A stretch of DNA of 52,754 nt. Origin: Streptomyces albicerus. Lineage in GTDB: Bacteria > Actinomycetota > Actinomycetes > Streptomycetales > Streptomycetaceae. The notes beneath the pieces are model-generated. The model saw nothing but the letters and a program-made list of their open reading frames with translations, was not told the DNA's origin and did no database searches. The translations under genes were made by a program, and so were the position numbers. The stretch is taken from positions 1-52,754 of the forward strand of contig NZ_VWMY01000068.1 of NCBI RefSeq assembly GCF_008905045.1, read 5' to 3'. Shown here in pieces: positions 40,659 to 49,670 of the stretch. Within the stretch, counting starts at the first letter, position 1; every line of letters starts with the position of its first letter.

Positions 40659-43600
40659 GTGCAGATCGCGATACTGGGCCCATTCGAAGTGCGCGCGGAC
40701 GACGGCGGCTTGGTTGATGTGCCGGGCGCGCGGCTGCGCGGACTGCTGATCGCCCTCGCGCTCCAACCGGGCCAGGGGGTCCCGAAGGCGTCACTCGTCG
40801 ACTGGATCTGGGGGGAGCGCTCGCCCGCCCACGCAACGAATGCCCTGCAGCGCTTGGTGTCCCGGCTGCGGAAGGCACTGCCGTACGGGGCGGTCGAGGG
40901 GCATACGGACGGCTACCGGTTGACGGTCGAACCCGACGCCGTCGACGCCGTGCGGTTCGAGCGCCTCGTCGTCGCAGGCCAGGCCCGCACCGAGGACGCC
41001 GCACAGCGGGCGCGGCTGCTGCGCGAGGCCCTTGAGCTGTGGCGCGGTGCGGCCATGCAGGACATCGGCCTGCAGGACAGCGCCGCGTTTGACGCCGCGG
41101 TCGTCCGGCTCGACGGGTTGCGCCTGACCGCCATGGAGGAGCGGTTCGACGCGGAGGTCACCCTCGGGCGGGGTGCGGAGCTGGTCACGGAACTGACCGA
41201 CCAGGTGGCCGCGCACCCGCTGCGGGAACGGCTCGTCGCCGCGCTGATGCGCGCCCTTGTCACGGCCGGTCGAGACAGCGAGGCACTCCTTGTGTACCAG
41301 CGCGCGAAGGAGACCCTGGCTGACGCGCTGGGCGCCGACCCCTCGCCGGAGCTGGCCGCGTTGCACGTCGCACTGCTGCGGGGTGAGCTGGGGATGCGTG
41401 AGCAGAGCCGCAGGACCAACCTGCGTGCCGAGCTGACCAGCTTCATCGGCAAAGGTGCCGATGTCGCCGCGGTCCGCGAACTCATCGCCGAGCACCGGCT
41501 CACCACCGTGATCGGACCGGGCGGCGCGGGCAAGACCAGGCTGGCCACGGAGACCGCGCGGGCGCTGCTCGGCGACCTGCCGGACGGGGCCTGGCTGGTG
41601 GAGCTGGCCGCCATCGGCGCGGACGGCGACGTGGCCGACGTGGCGCAGGCGACGCTCGCCGGGCTCGGGCTGCGGGACGCCCTGCTCGGCGGGGCCCCGA
41701 ACGTGGAGCTGGCGGACCGGCTCATCGCCGCGATCCGCGAGCGGGAGGCGCTGCTGATCCTGGACAACTGCGAGCACGTGGTCGAGTCCGCGGCGGTGTT
41801 CGCCCACCGGGTGCTCGGGGAGTGCCGGCGGCTGCGGATCCTGGCGACGAGCCGGGAACCGCTCGGCATCACCGGGGAGGCGCTGTGGCAGGCCGAGCCG
41901 CTGGCCCTGCCGGAGCGGGACGCGGGCCCGGGCGAGATCGAATCCGCACCCGCCGTGCTGTTGCTGCGGGACCGGGCCGGGGCGGTGCGCCGGGATCTCG
42001 CGTCCGACGCCCGCACGCTGGCCACGATGGTGCGCGTCTGCCGGACCCTTGACGGGATGCCGCTGGCGATCGAACTGGCCGCTGCCCGGTTGCGCACCAT
42101 GTCCATCGACCAGCTCGCCCACCGGCTCGACGACCGGTTCCGCCTGCTGACCAGCGGAAGCCGCACCGCGCTGCCGCGGCACAAGACGCTGCGCGCGCTG
42201 GTCGACTGGAGCTGGGAGCTGCTCACCGACGCCGAGCGGTTCGTCCTGCGCCGGCTCTCGGTGTTCTCCGGCGGGGCGAGTCTGGAGGCCGCCGAACGGG
42301 TCTGCGCCGGCGACGCGGTTGAGCAGGGGCAGGTCCTTGAGCTGCTCACCTCACTGACCGAGAAGTCGCTGCTGCGCGCCGAGGGCGACAGCGCCCCGCG
42401 CTACCGCATGATCGGCACGATCAAGGAGTACGCCGGGCAGCGGCTCGCGGAGGCGGGCGAAGCGGAGCCGGCACGCCACGCGCACCTCGCCCACTTCACC
42501 GAACTCGCCGAGACCGCGGAGCCGCATCTGCGCCGCGCCGAGCAACTGAAGTGGCTGGCCACGCTGGAGGCCGAGCACGACAACATCGGTGCGGCGATGC
42601 GCGGAGCGCTCGCGGCGGGCGAGGCGCAGGCGGCGATGCGGCTCGCGGCGGGCGCGGGCTGGTACTGGTGGCTGGGCGGGCACAGGGCCGAGGGCCTGGA
42701 GCTGATCACAGCGGCCACCAGGATGCCCGGCGAGGTGGCCGACGAGGTCCGGGCCACGATGTACGCGCTGGTCGTGCATTTCCTGAGCTCCGGGCCGGGG
42801 GACGAACACCAGGTCGCGGAGTGGATCCACAAGGCGTACCGGTTCAGTCGGCACAGCCGGCGCAGCCACCCGCTGATGAGGTTCATCGCCCCGCTGAGAC
42901 GCATGCTGCAGGGGCCTGCCGCGTTCCTGCCCGCGTTCGAACCGCTGCTCGACGACGAGGACCCCTGGGCGCGTGCGCTGGCCCGGCTGCACCTGGGCAA
43001 GATGCGGGTCATGCTCGGCCAGGGTGGGCGGGACGCGGACGCGCACCTGGAGCGGGCGCTCGCGGAGTTCCGGGCGCTCGGCGAGCGGTTCGGGATCTCG
43101 TTCGCCCTGATCGAGCTGGCGGACCGGATCGCCGTGCGCGGCGAGTTCGCCGCCGCGTGCGAGCACTACGAGCAGGCGATCGCGGTCGTCACCGAGGTGG
43201 GTGCCACCGAGGACATCATCCAGATGCGGTCGCGGCAGGCGCAGTTGTACTGGCTCCGCGGCGACGAGGACGCCAGCGCGGCCGCCATCGCCGAGGCGCA
43301 GCGGTACGCGGAGCGGGTCGCCTGGCCGGGCGCGCTGGCCGTGCTGGCCCTGTCGAAGGCGGAACTCGCCCGGTGGGGCGGCCGCCCCGAGGAGGCGCGC
43401 AGGCAACTCGGCGCCGCGACGGCCCTGCTGGGCGACGAAGCGGAGCAGGCGAACATCCGCGCGGTGACCCACGACCTGCTCGGCTACCTCGCCGACGACC
43501 TCGGCGAGGCGCGGGCGTACCACGCGGCGGCCTGCGCGGCGGCGTCCGAGGCGGGACACGCGCCGCTGATCGCGCGGGCACTCATCGGGGTCGCGGACCT

Positions 43601-43811
43601 GGCACTGCGCCGCGACGAGCCCGAGCAGGCCGCGCGGCTGCTCGCGGCGAGCACCAGCGTGCGCGGGCTGGCGGACCGCTCCCACACGGACGTGGCCCGG
43701 ATCGAGCGAACAGCGCGGCGCCGCCTCGGCGACGGGGGGTTCGTCGAGGCGGCGCGGGAGGGGACGCGGACGAGCTGGTCTCAGTTGGTCGAGGTCACGC
43801 TCGCTTCTTGA
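40659..43811 (+). CDS. Large SARP-type transcriptional regulator with NB-ARC and TPR-like regions
   Basis: A regulator of about 1050 residues. Residues 1-95 form an OmpR-like winged helix (VQIAILGPFEVRADDGG ... LVSRLRKALP). A bacterial transcriptional activation domain follows to about 245. A P-loop ATPase comes next, with GPGGAGKTRLA at about 285-295 and LLILDNCEHV as Walker B. The C-terminal half is rich in Ala/Leu helical repeats of TPR type. This layout is that of large SARP activators such as AfsR, which switch on antibiotic clusters by binding direct repeats near -35 boxes. The GTG start was chosen because the SARP domain begins exactly there. It converges with the transporter operon, and the two 3' ends overlap by 17 bp. 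It is probably the cluster activator; its targets are not shown. Confidence 0.93.
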   Translation: MQIAILGPFEVRADDGGLVDVPGARLRGLLIALALQPGQGVPKASLVDWIWGERSPAHATNALQRLVSRLRKALPYGAVEGHTDGYRLTVEPDAVDAVRFERLVVAGQARTEDAAQRARLLREALELWRGAAMQDIGLQDSAAFDAAVVRLDGLRLTAMEERFDAEVTLGRGAELVTELTDQVAAHPLRERLVAALMRALVTAGRDSEALLVYQRAKETLADALGADPSPELAALHVALLRGELGMREQSRRTNLRAELTSFIGKGADVAAVRELIAEHRLTTVIGPGGAGKTRLATETARALLGDLPDGAWLVELAAIGADGDVADVAQATLAGLGLRDALLGGAPNVELADRLIAAIREREALLILDNCEHVVESAAVFAHRVLGECRRLRILATSREPLGITGEALWQAEPLALPERDAGPGEIESAPAVLLLRDRAGAVRRDLASDARTLATMVRVCRTLDGMPLAIELAAARLRTMSIDQLAHRLDDRFRLLTSGSRTALPRHKTLRALVDWSWELLTDAERFVLRRLSVFSGGASLEAAERVCAGDAVEQGQVLELLTSLTEKSLLRAEGDSAPRYRMIGTIKEYAGQRLAEAGEAEPARHAHLAHFTELAETAEPHLRRAEQLKWLATLEAEHDNIGAAMRGALAAGEAQAAMRLAAGAGWYWWLGGHRAEGLELITAATRMPGEVADEVRATMYALVVHFLSSGPGDEHQVAEWIHKAYRFSRHSRRSHPLMRFIAPLRRMLQGPAAFLPAFEPLLDDEDPWARALARLHLGKMRVMLGQGGRDADAHLERALAEFRALGERFGISFALIELADRIAVRGEFAAACEHYEQAIAVVTEVGATEDIIQMRSRQAQLYWLRGDEDASAAAIAEAQRYAERVAWPGALAVLALSKAELARWGGRPEEARRQLGAATALLGDEAEQANIRAVTHDLLGYLADDLGEARAYHAAACAAASEAGHAPLIARALIGVADLALRRDEPEQAARLLAASTSVRGLADRSHTDVARIERTARRRLGDGGFVEAAREGTRTSWSQLVEVTLAS

Positions 43812-44556
43812 ACGTGGAGACCGCCCACACGTACCCGACGACGGCGAGCCCGACGCACCAGGCGATGGCCGCGATCGTGTCGCCGCTCGACGCGCCGCCC
43901 ATCAGCAGCCCGCGCAGCGTCTCGATGATCGGGGTGAAGGGCTGGTACTCCACGAACTGCCGCACACCGGCCCCCATCGTGTCCGCGGGCACGAACGCGC
44001 TGCTCAGGAACGGCAGCATGATCAGCGGCACGGCGGCCATGCCCGCCCCCGCCGCGGTCTTCGCGGCCAGGCCCATGGCGACGGTGAGCCAGCTGGCCGC
44101 GAAGCTGACCAGAGCTATGAGACCGAGCGCGCCGAGCCAGTCGACGGCGCTCGCGTTCGGGTCGAACCCCATCGCGAAGGCCACCCCGATGATGACCGCG
44201 CAGGCCACCAGACAGCGCACCGTGGTGATGACGACATGTCCGGTCAGCATGGCTCCGCGGGAGACGTCCATGGTCTTGAACCGGTTGATGATGCCCTTGG
44301 TCATGTCGTCGTTCACGGCCGTCGCGGTGGCCCCAAGGCCGTAGCTGATGGTCATCACGAGCAGACCCGGCGTCGCGTAGTCGATGTAGTCGACGCCGAC
44401 ATCGAACCCGCCACCGAACACCTTGACGAACATGAGCATCATCACGATCGGGAACAGGATCGCGTTGAACACCGTGACGGGGTTGCGTGTGGTGTGCTTC
44501 AAGTTGCGGCGCAACATGATCGCCGAGTCGGCCAGTGCCATCGAGACAGCGCTCAC
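43795..44556 (-). CDS. ABC-2 type permease, DrrB-like
   Basis: A 253-residue membrane protein with six predicted helices (for example VFNAILFPIVMMLMFV, GALGLIALVSFAASWL and IAAIAWCVGLAVVGYVW). The conserved ABC-2 block GIINRFKTMDVSR lies between helices two and three. With the ATPase encoded just upstream it should form a DrrAB-type efflux pump for the natural product, giving self-resistance. The GTG start overlaps the ATPase stop (GTGA). Its 3' end overlaps the end of the SARP gene on the other strand. Confidence 0.93.
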   Translation of the reverse strand: MSAVSMALADSAIMLRRNLKHTTRNPVTVFNAILFPIVMMLMFVKVFGGGFDVGVDYIDYATPGLLVMTISYGLGATATAVNDDMTKGIINRFKTMDVSRGAMLTGHVVITTVRCLVACAVIIGVAFAMGFDPNASAVDWLGALGLIALVSFAASWLTVAMGLAAKTAAGAGMAAVPLIMLPFLSSAFVPADTMGAGVRQFVEYQPFTPIIETLRGLLMGGASSGDTIAAIAWCVGLAVVGYVWAVSTFKKRA

Positions 44557-45491
44557 TGTGAGATCGCCTCCTTGCTCGTGCGCTCGGTCAAGGCGATGAA
44601 GACGTCGTCGAGGTCGGGGGTGTGCACGGTCAGCTCGTCCGCCTCGATGCCGGTCGAGTCCAGCCAGTCGAGGATGGAGCGCAGCTCGCGCTGGGTGCCG
44701 TCGCTGGGGATCTGCACCGACAGCGCCTCGTCGTCCGTGGTGACGTCGCGCAGCGCGGCGGCGGCGGAGCGGTATGTGGCCGGGTCGGTGAAGCGTAGCC
44801 GCACGTGCCCGCCGGGGATGAGCCGCTTCAGCTCCTCGGCGCTCCCCTCCGCGACGAGCTTGCCGTCGCTCAGCACCGCGATCTGGTCGGCGAGCTGGTC
44901 GGCCTCCTCCAGATACTGGGTGGTGAGGAAGATGGTGGTGCCGTCGGCAACCAACTCGCGGACGATCTCCCACATCGTGCGCCTGCTGCGCGGGTCGAGA
45001 CCCGTCGTCGGCTCGTCCAGGAAGATGATCTGCGGGTTGCCGACCAGCGTCATCGCCAGGTCCAGCTTCCGGCGCATACCGCCGGAGTAGGTCGCCGCCA
45101 TCTTGTCCGCCGACTCCACCAGGTCGAACCGCTCGAGCAGCCGCATGACCACCTGATCGCCGGAGCGCACGCGCTTCAGGGCCGCCATCATCTGCAGGTT
45201 CTCCCGGCCCGAGAGCAGGTCGTCCACCGCGGCGAACTGACCGGTCACGCCTATGGCGGCGCGCACCTGCTTGGTCGCCGTCGCCACGTCGTGCCCGGCG
45301 ACGTACACCGTCCCGGCATCGGCCTTCAGCAACGTCGCCAGGACATTCACCGTCGTCGTCTTGCCCGCCCCGTTCGGGCCGAGCAGGGAGAAGACCGATC
45401 CTGCGGCGACATCGAAGCCGATGCCGTCGAGCACGGTCTTGTCCCCGTATGCCTTCCGCAGCCCTGAAACTGCAATCGCTGAACTTCTCAT
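44553..45491 (-). CDS. ABC transporter ATPase, DrrA-like
   Basis: A 312-residue ATP-binding subunit. Walker A is GPNGAGKTTT (about 38-47), the signature is YSGGMRRKLDLA, Walker B is IIFLDEPTTGLDP, and the switch region is LTTQYLEEADQLAD. The DrrA-type C-terminal extension is present (through LDDVFIALTERTSKE). It energises the adjacent DrrB-like permease. GGAGG lies only one base before the ATG, unusually close, but no better in-frame start is evident. Confidence 0.94.
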   Translation of the reverse strand: MRSSAIAVSGLRKAYGDKTVLDGIGFDVAAGSVFSLLGPNGAGKTTTVNVLATLLKADAGTVYVAGHDVATATKQVRAAIGVTGQFAAVDDLLSGRENLQMMAALKRVRSGDQVVMRLLERFDLVESADKMAATYSGGMRRKLDLAMTLVGNPQIIFLDEPTTGLDPRSRRTMWEIVRELVADGTTIFLTTQYLEEADQLADQIAVLSDGKLVAEGSAEELKRLIPGGHVRLRFTDPATYRSAAAALRDVTTDDEALSVQIPSDGTQRELRSILDWLDSTGIEADELTVHTPDLDDVFIALTERTSKEAISQ

Positions 45492-45739
45492 GCCTCCACA
45501 GTCGCGGGCGGGCCTGTCACGCACCTGTCACCCCTCTGACATGACTGCTGACATGACCTCAGATTCGGGTGTTCCCCGCACATCGTCCCTGGTCAGAACA
45601 GTGCACAACCGACAGGTGACCGCCCGCCACCGCGCTGGGGACCACAGGCGAATTCCACCTCGCCTCATCGAGGACCTCCCGGACGTGATCGACCGGGTAC
45701 ATGGGGGCGCCCGGGAACTTCACCTGGCTGAACCCACTC

Positions 45740-46125
45740 GACGTGGCCGCGTCCCGCCGCCGCTGCGCCTCTCGCGCTGTGTCCACGGCCCCGGCGAACC
45801 GCTGACGACCAGCCGCTCGACGTGCACGTCACGCATGCCCAGCAGGTGCACCAGCTCGTACGCGAGCACCGCACCCAGGCTGTGCCCGAACAGCACCGTC
45901 CGCGCCCCCGCGCCGAGGTCCGCGACAATGTCGTCGACCGCGTTCTTGGCCGCTTCGACGACATTGCGGTACGGCATCTCCAGGATCCGCCGCTCCCTGC
46001 CGGGCAGTTCGACCGGGACCACGCGCCACCGGTCGCCGGCCAGCTCCCGCCACGGGTGGAAGAACGAAGGACTCGCTCCCGCGAACGGCACGCACAGCAG
46101 CGCGGCCCGCTCCCCAGGTTCCGTG
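45740..46125 (-). pseudogene. Truncated type II thioesterase
   Basis: ERAALLCVPFAGASPSFF, VELPGRERRILEM and the elbow LFGHSLGAVLAYEL (serine type) are all readable, followed by VSGSPGPWTQRERR. Homology stops there, and the lid, acid and histidine parts are missing. Downstream, in other frames, unrelated text appears (GFSQVKFPGAPMYPVDHVREV), which I cannot assign. Confidence 0.7.
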
Positions 46126-46269
46126 CGTGTTGTCGGCCAGGACCTTCGCCCTGATGTCCGGGAAGTCTTGCCGGTTGTCGGTGCCTATGTACTGGCCGAA
46201 GTGTTCCTCGAGTTCGGCCCGGTACTCCGGCAGCGTCGTGCCGGCGTGCATCTCCGTGAACCCGGGCCG

Positions 46270-46450
46270 CCGTGGGACCAGCTCCACCGACCCCGCCGGC
46301 GTGTCCACACCGTCGGAGCCGCGGACCTGCAGGGCGCAGGACGGGTGGTCCTGCACGTGCAGGACGAAGCTGAAGTACGTCCAGCCGAGGCCGCCTCCTC
46401 CGTGGAAGAACCACAGCGGCGGCTTGCCCATACCAGGATCGCTGTTCACC
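46270..46450 (-). pseudogene. NRPS thioesterase-domain fragment
   Basis: PLWFFHGGGGLGWTYFSFVL followed by LQVRGSDGVDTPAGSVEL matches the first strands of a type I (releasing) NRPS thioesterase domain. The nucleophile GxSxG region is absent. The sequence after it (TTLPEYRAELEEHFGQYIGT) belongs to something else. It lies one frame away from the carrier-domain fragment to its right. Confidence 0.65.
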
Positions 46451-46489
46451 GGCAGCACGACGGCGAGCGGGCCGACGGGGTCGTCGCAA

Positions 46490-46778
46490 CGCCGTCGACG
46501 AGCACCAGCGCGGCCAACTCGCCCACCGTGGGGTACTGGTTGACCGTTCTGAGAGGCACGTCGGTGCCGAACTGTTTGCGGAAGCGGGCGTTGAGCCGGG
46601 TGGCCAGGAGCGAGTGCCCGCCGAGCACGAAGAAGTCGTCGTCGATACCGGCCCACCCCAGACCGAGCAACTCGCCGAAGAGAGCACACGGCTTTCCCTC
46701 ATGAGAGTTGCGCGGCTTTCGGCTGACCGCGGTGCTCGCGTGCTCGGACGGCAGCGCTCGCCGGTCGGGCTTGGTCAT
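46490..46778 (-). pseudogene. NRPS A10 end plus carrier-domain fragment
   Basis: Begins MTKPDRRALP, a corrupted A10 motif. It continues through a linker into a complete carrier domain (GIDDDFFVLGGHSLLATRL and VNQYPTVGELAALVLVDG). This would be the end of a terminal NRPS module. With the thioesterase fragment that follows, it shows that a T-TE terminus once existed here. It might still make a free carrier protein if translated from the ATG, but no ribosome site supports this. Confidence 0.65.
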
Positions 46779-46879
46779 ACGGGCCACCCGGGGGGAGGGC
46801 TGGACGAGGTGAGCAGCCAGGGTGGGCGGGGGGGGTTCTGCGGGGTGCCGGGCCTGGAAGTGTGCCCGCACCGCCGGTC

Positions 46880-47731
46880 TCACGCCTGAAGGGTGCCGCG
46901 TACGCAGGTCACGCTCGCGCCGCCGACCCATATGTCCTGCCCCTCTGCCTCCACCGTGAGCACGCCCTGCCGTCCCAGGCGCGTGCCCTGGCCGACCCGG
47001 AAGCCGCGCGGGGCCATCCCCTGGCCGATGAGCCACTGGGCGAGCCCCGCGGTGAGGCTTCCGGTGACGGGGTCTTCGCGCACGCCTTGGGGCAGCGCGA
47101 AGGCGCGGACCTCGAACTGCACGGGCGAGCCCTCGGGGTGGGCACCGATCACGCCGAGTGTCAGCTCGCGCATGTGCTGCTCGTCCGGCTCCAGGGCCAG
47201 CACCTCCTCAGCCGAGGCAAGCTGTACGGCGGCCCAGCCTGGCCCGTTGTCGACCCACTGGTGGCCGACGATCCGCGTGCGGGCGATGCGCAGCCCGCGG
47301 GCGATGCGGTCCAGGTGTGCGTCGTCCAGAGGGCCGCTGCGGCGCAGGGCGGGGGCGCGGAAGCCCAGCCCGTCGCTTGCGAGCCGCACCTGCACGAGCC
47401 CGAGGCCGCACTCCTGCGTCAGTTCTCCGGGCTTCTTCGGAGTGCCTCCGGCCTCCAGCCAGGCGTGCGCGGAGCCCAGCGTGGGGTGACCCGCGAATGG
47501 GATCTCGCCGCCCGGCGTGAAGATCCGCAGCCCGTAGTCGGCCTCGTCGGAGGCAGGCGGGACGACGAACGTCGTCTCGGACAGGTTGGTCCACTGTGCG
47601 AGCCGGGCCATGTCCCGGTCGGTCATCCCGGCGCCGTCGAGGACGACGGCGACGGGATTGCCGAGGTAGGGGACCTCGGTGAACACGTCGACCTGCGCGA
47701 AGGAACGCCAGCGGTGGGACGGCGGCGTCAT
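46880..47731 (-). CDS. PhzF-family isomerase
   Basis: A 283-residue protein of the PhzF/diaminopimelate-epimerase fold. Visible are FAQVDVFTEVPYLGNPVAVV, NLSETTFV (catalytic Glu about 52), FTPGGEIPFAGHPTLGSA and REDPVTGSLTAGLAQWL. PhzF enzymes move double bonds by proton transfer in cyclohexadiene acids derived from chorismate. It is the last gene of the seven-gene operon, and its ATG overlaps the DUF1330 stop (ATGA). With a prephenate decarboxylase in the same operon, I infer that it isomerises a cyclohexadienyl intermediate. Confidence 0.92.
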   Translation of the reverse strand: MTPPSHRWRSFAQVDVFTEVPYLGNPVAVVLDGAGMTDRDMARLAQWTNLSETTFVVPPASDEADYGLRIFTPGGEIPFAGHPTLGSAHAWLEAGGTPKKPGELTQECGLGLVQVRLASDGLGFRAPALRRSGPLDDAHLDRIARGLRIARTRIVGHQWVDNGPGWAAVQLASAEEVLALEPDEQHMRELTLGVIGAHPEGSPVQFEVRAFALPQGVREDPVTGSLTAGLAQWLIGQGMAPRGFRVGQGTRLGRQGVLTVEAEGQDIWVGGASVTCVRGTLQA

Positions 47732-48021
47732 TCGCCCTCACCCTCGACCAGGATCAGGTCCATGTGCGTGCCGTCACGGAGCGGGAGAATGGCGCTGTAC
47801 TCGGGCGAGGCGTACCACCGGCGGGCGTGCTCGGCCGTAGGGAACCCCATCACCGACAGGTGCTCGGGCTGCCAGTCGCCCTCCAGCGCCTCGGACTCCC
47901 CACCGCGGATCACGAACCCTCCGCCGTAGAGCCGCAGCGTGTGCAGCACCTTCGCGCGGTACTCCGCCATGCGCTGCGCGTCGCCGATGACTCCGACATT
48001 GCCGATCAGTAGTGCCGTCAT
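47728..48021 (-). CDS. DUF1330 dimeric alpha/beta-barrel protein
   Basis: A 97-residue protein with the DUF1330 pattern: MAEYRAKVLHTLRLYGGGFVIRG, then the GDWQPEHLSVMGFPTAEHARRWYASPEY block split over two strands. The fold is a ferredoxin-like dimeric barrel; members have been tied to small-molecule chemistry but seldom to a defined reaction. It starts 21 bp after the oxidoreductase stop and overlaps PhzF by four bases. It could be a small isomerase or cyclase on this pathway. Function unproven. Confidence 0.85.
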   Translation of the reverse strand: MTALLIGNVGVIGDAQRMAEYRAKVLHTLRLYGGGFVIRGGESEALEGDWQPEHLSVMGFPTAEHARRWYASPEYSAILPLRDGTHMDLILVEGEGE

Positions 48022-48042
48022 ACGGTGTCCTCTCCCGGTGTG

Positions 48043-49032
48043 TCAGCAGGTGAAGTCGGCCTCGGTGCCGATGCCGAGGCGTCGTGCGGCACGGACGATG
48101 GCGAATCCGGAGGCGACGTCCTGCGCGGCCATGCCCAGCGACTTGTAGAGCGTGCGCTCGGCGGGGCCGGAACGGCCGGGGTGCTTGCCCAGCAGCACCT
48201 CGCCGATCTCGGTCAGCGGCCGGTCGGCGGACACCAGCCCCTCCTCGACGGGCGCCGCGATCTCGGAAGACTCGCGCAGGGCTCCCTCTCTGCTGTCCAC
48301 GAAGACCGAGCAGGAGGCCACCGCACCCGCGTCGAGCTCGCGCTTGCCCGGGACGGAGGAGCCGACGGCGTTGACGTGCACGCCGTCCGCCAAGTCGGCT
48401 GCCCGGACCACGGGTTCGACCGTGTCGACCGTCGTGCACACCAGGTCGGCACCGCGCAGCGCGTCTGCGGGTGTGGGCGCCGGCTCGACGTCGACGTCGG
48501 CCTCCGCACGCGCCCACGCCACGAACGCCTCGGCCCGCGCACGGCCCCGGTTCCACAGCCGCACCCTGCGCAGCGGCCGAATGTCCCGCAGCGCGAGCAG
48601 ATGGCTGCGCGCCTGGGTGCCGGCACCGATCAGGGCCAGGTCGCCGGCCTCAGGGGCAGCCAGGGCCTCGGTCGCCACGGCGGAGGCCGCGGCCGTGCGC
48701 AGCGCGGTCACGGCTGCACCGTCCATCAGGGCCAAGGGCTGTGCGGTCTCGGGGTCGAACACCACCACCATGCCCACGTGCGTCGGCAGGCCACGAGCAC
48801 TGTTGCCGGGCGCGTGCAGCACCGCCTTCAGGCCGTATCCCGCGTCGGACTCGCCGGCGACATGGCACGGCATGGCAGCGAACAGCGAGGCGTCCCGGCC
48901 GGATCCGAGCACGGTGCGCACCGGCTGGACGACATCGCCCGCGCTGTAGCGGCGCATCACCTCGGCCACCACCCGGTGCGCCTCGGCCACGGGCAGGGCC
49001 TCTCGTACGTGGTCTCCGTTCAGCAGCAGCAC
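48043..49032 (-). CDS. Ornithine cyclodeaminase/mu-crystallin family oxidoreductase
   Basis: A 329-residue NAD(P)-dependent enzyme. The N-terminal half has the family pattern (PVAEAHRVVAEVMRRYSAG, GLKAVLHAPGN, LPTHVGMVVVFDP, DGAAVTALRTAAAS). The Rossmann motif is LIGAGTQARSHL, and VNAVGSSVPGKRELD is also typical. Relatives include ornithine cyclodeaminase, ketimine reductase, alanine dehydrogenase and SbnB. The GTG at 49032 was chosen because AAGGAG precedes it by eight bases; it overlaps the end of the prephenate decarboxylase gene by 13 bp. In this operon, reduction of a cyclic or acyclic imine made from the transaminated prephenate product is the most sensible role, but it is inferred. Confidence 0.9.
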   Translation of the reverse strand: MLLLNGDHVREALPVAEAHRVVAEVMRRYSAGDVVQPVRTVLGSGRDASLFAAMPCHVAGESDAGYGLKAVLHAPGNSARGLPTHVGMVVVFDPETAQPLALMDGAAVTALRTAAASAVATEALAAPEAGDLALIGAGTQARSHLLALRDIRPLRRVRLWNRGRARAEAFVAWARAEADVDVEPAPTPADALRGADLVCTTVDTVEPVVRAADLADGVHVNAVGSSVPGKRELDAGAVASCSVFVDSREGALRESSEIAAPVEEGLVSADRPLTEIGEVLLGKHPGRSGPAERTLYKSLGMAAQDVASGFAIVRAARRLGIGTEADFTC

Positions 49033-49670
49033 GGGCTCGTCTCCTTCTCGTGCGTGCGCACCGGAGACCAGGGCGGCCTGGTTCCCGCCCTGCTGAACAC
49101 CGACCAGACCATGCATATGGGCCGGGTCCTCGAGATGAACTCCAGGCCGTGCAGCTGCGCGGCCGGCACGGTGGTCAGCGCGAGATCGGCGGTTCCGTCC
49201 ACGGCGGCCTGGGCGGCGGCGCTGGTGGAGTCCTGGTGGATCACCTTGTGCGTCGCGTGCCGTTGCGGCAGGAGCTGCGCGATGATCGGCTCGGGCGCGG
49301 GGTGGCTCGCGATGGTCGGGGAATCCGGCACCGGTCCGGCTCCGCGGCGTACGGCGAGGCCGTACAGCGGGGTATCCATCACGAACACCCCGGCCAGCTC
49401 AACGGCCGGGTCCATGTAGAACTGGTTGATTCCCCGGTAGGCGTTGGCCACGACGACATGGGTCACCTCATGGGCGTGGAGCGCCTCCACCGACTTCTCG
49501 TAGGTGTCGAACAGCCGGACGTCGACGGGCGGCCCCTCGGGCCCGGACATCTGGACGGCGTACCGCTCCGACGCCACTTCGCTGCTCGTGCCGGGCGGGC
49601 CGAGCGTGCCGACAGCCGAAGGCTGATCGGAGCCGGGGCGCAGGAGAGAGATGAAGTTGAGCAGCGTCAT
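49020..49670 (-). CDS. BacA-like prephenate decarboxylase
   Basis: A 216-residue protein of the prephenate dehydratase fold without an ACT domain. Visible blocks are TLGPPGTSSEVA (22-33), ANAYRGINQFYMDP (75-88), MDTPLYGLAVR (98-108), ASHPAPEPII (121-130) and ISRTRPICMVWSVFSR (179-194). The last block matches the P-x-x-M-x-W-S-x-F ending of BacA (bacilysin), AerD and SalX-type enzymes, rather than the NxTRF catalytic motif of true dehydratases. Those enzymes decarboxylate prephenate without aromatising it, giving dihydro-4-hydroxyphenylpyruvate. Its ATG overlaps the aminotransferase stop (ATGA). This gene defines the operon as a non-aromatic, prephenate-derived building-block pathway. Confidence 0.88.
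   Translation of the reverse strand: MTLLNFISLLRPGSDQPSAVGTLGPPGTSSEVASERYAVQMSGPEGPPVDVRLFDTYEKSVEALHAHEVTHVVVANAYRGINQFYMDPAVELAGVFVMDTPLYGLAVRRGAGPVPDSPTIASHPAPEPIIAQLLPQRHATHKVIHQDSTSAAAQAAVDGTADLALTTVPAAQLHGLEFISRTRPICMVWSVFSRAGTRPPWSPVRTHEKETSPCCC

Noticed and set aside
45559..45786. 75-residue minus-strand frame with GFSQVKFPGAPMYPVDHVREV
   Set aside because: It reads protein-like but matches no family I recognise and overlaps the broken thioesterase, so it was left as debris rather than called a gene.
47774..48556. 260-residue minus-strand frame overlapping the DUF1330 and oxidoreductase genes
   Set aside because: Off-frame Arg/Gly-rich text. The two real genes in this interval have clear family motifs and ribosome sites.
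14122..49032. SbnA/SbnB-type 2,3-diaminopropionate pathway from the dehydratase-like and ornithine cyclodeaminase-like genes
   Set aside because: The two genes are 33 kb apart on opposite strands. The fold-type II protein looks like threonine dehydratase rather than a cysteine synthase-like SbnA, so the pairing is not supported.
49020..49670. Reading the gene as a true prephenate dehydratase (pheA)
   Set aside because: It lacks the ACT domain and the catalytic Thr-Arg-Phe motif, and has the BacA-type ending instead.
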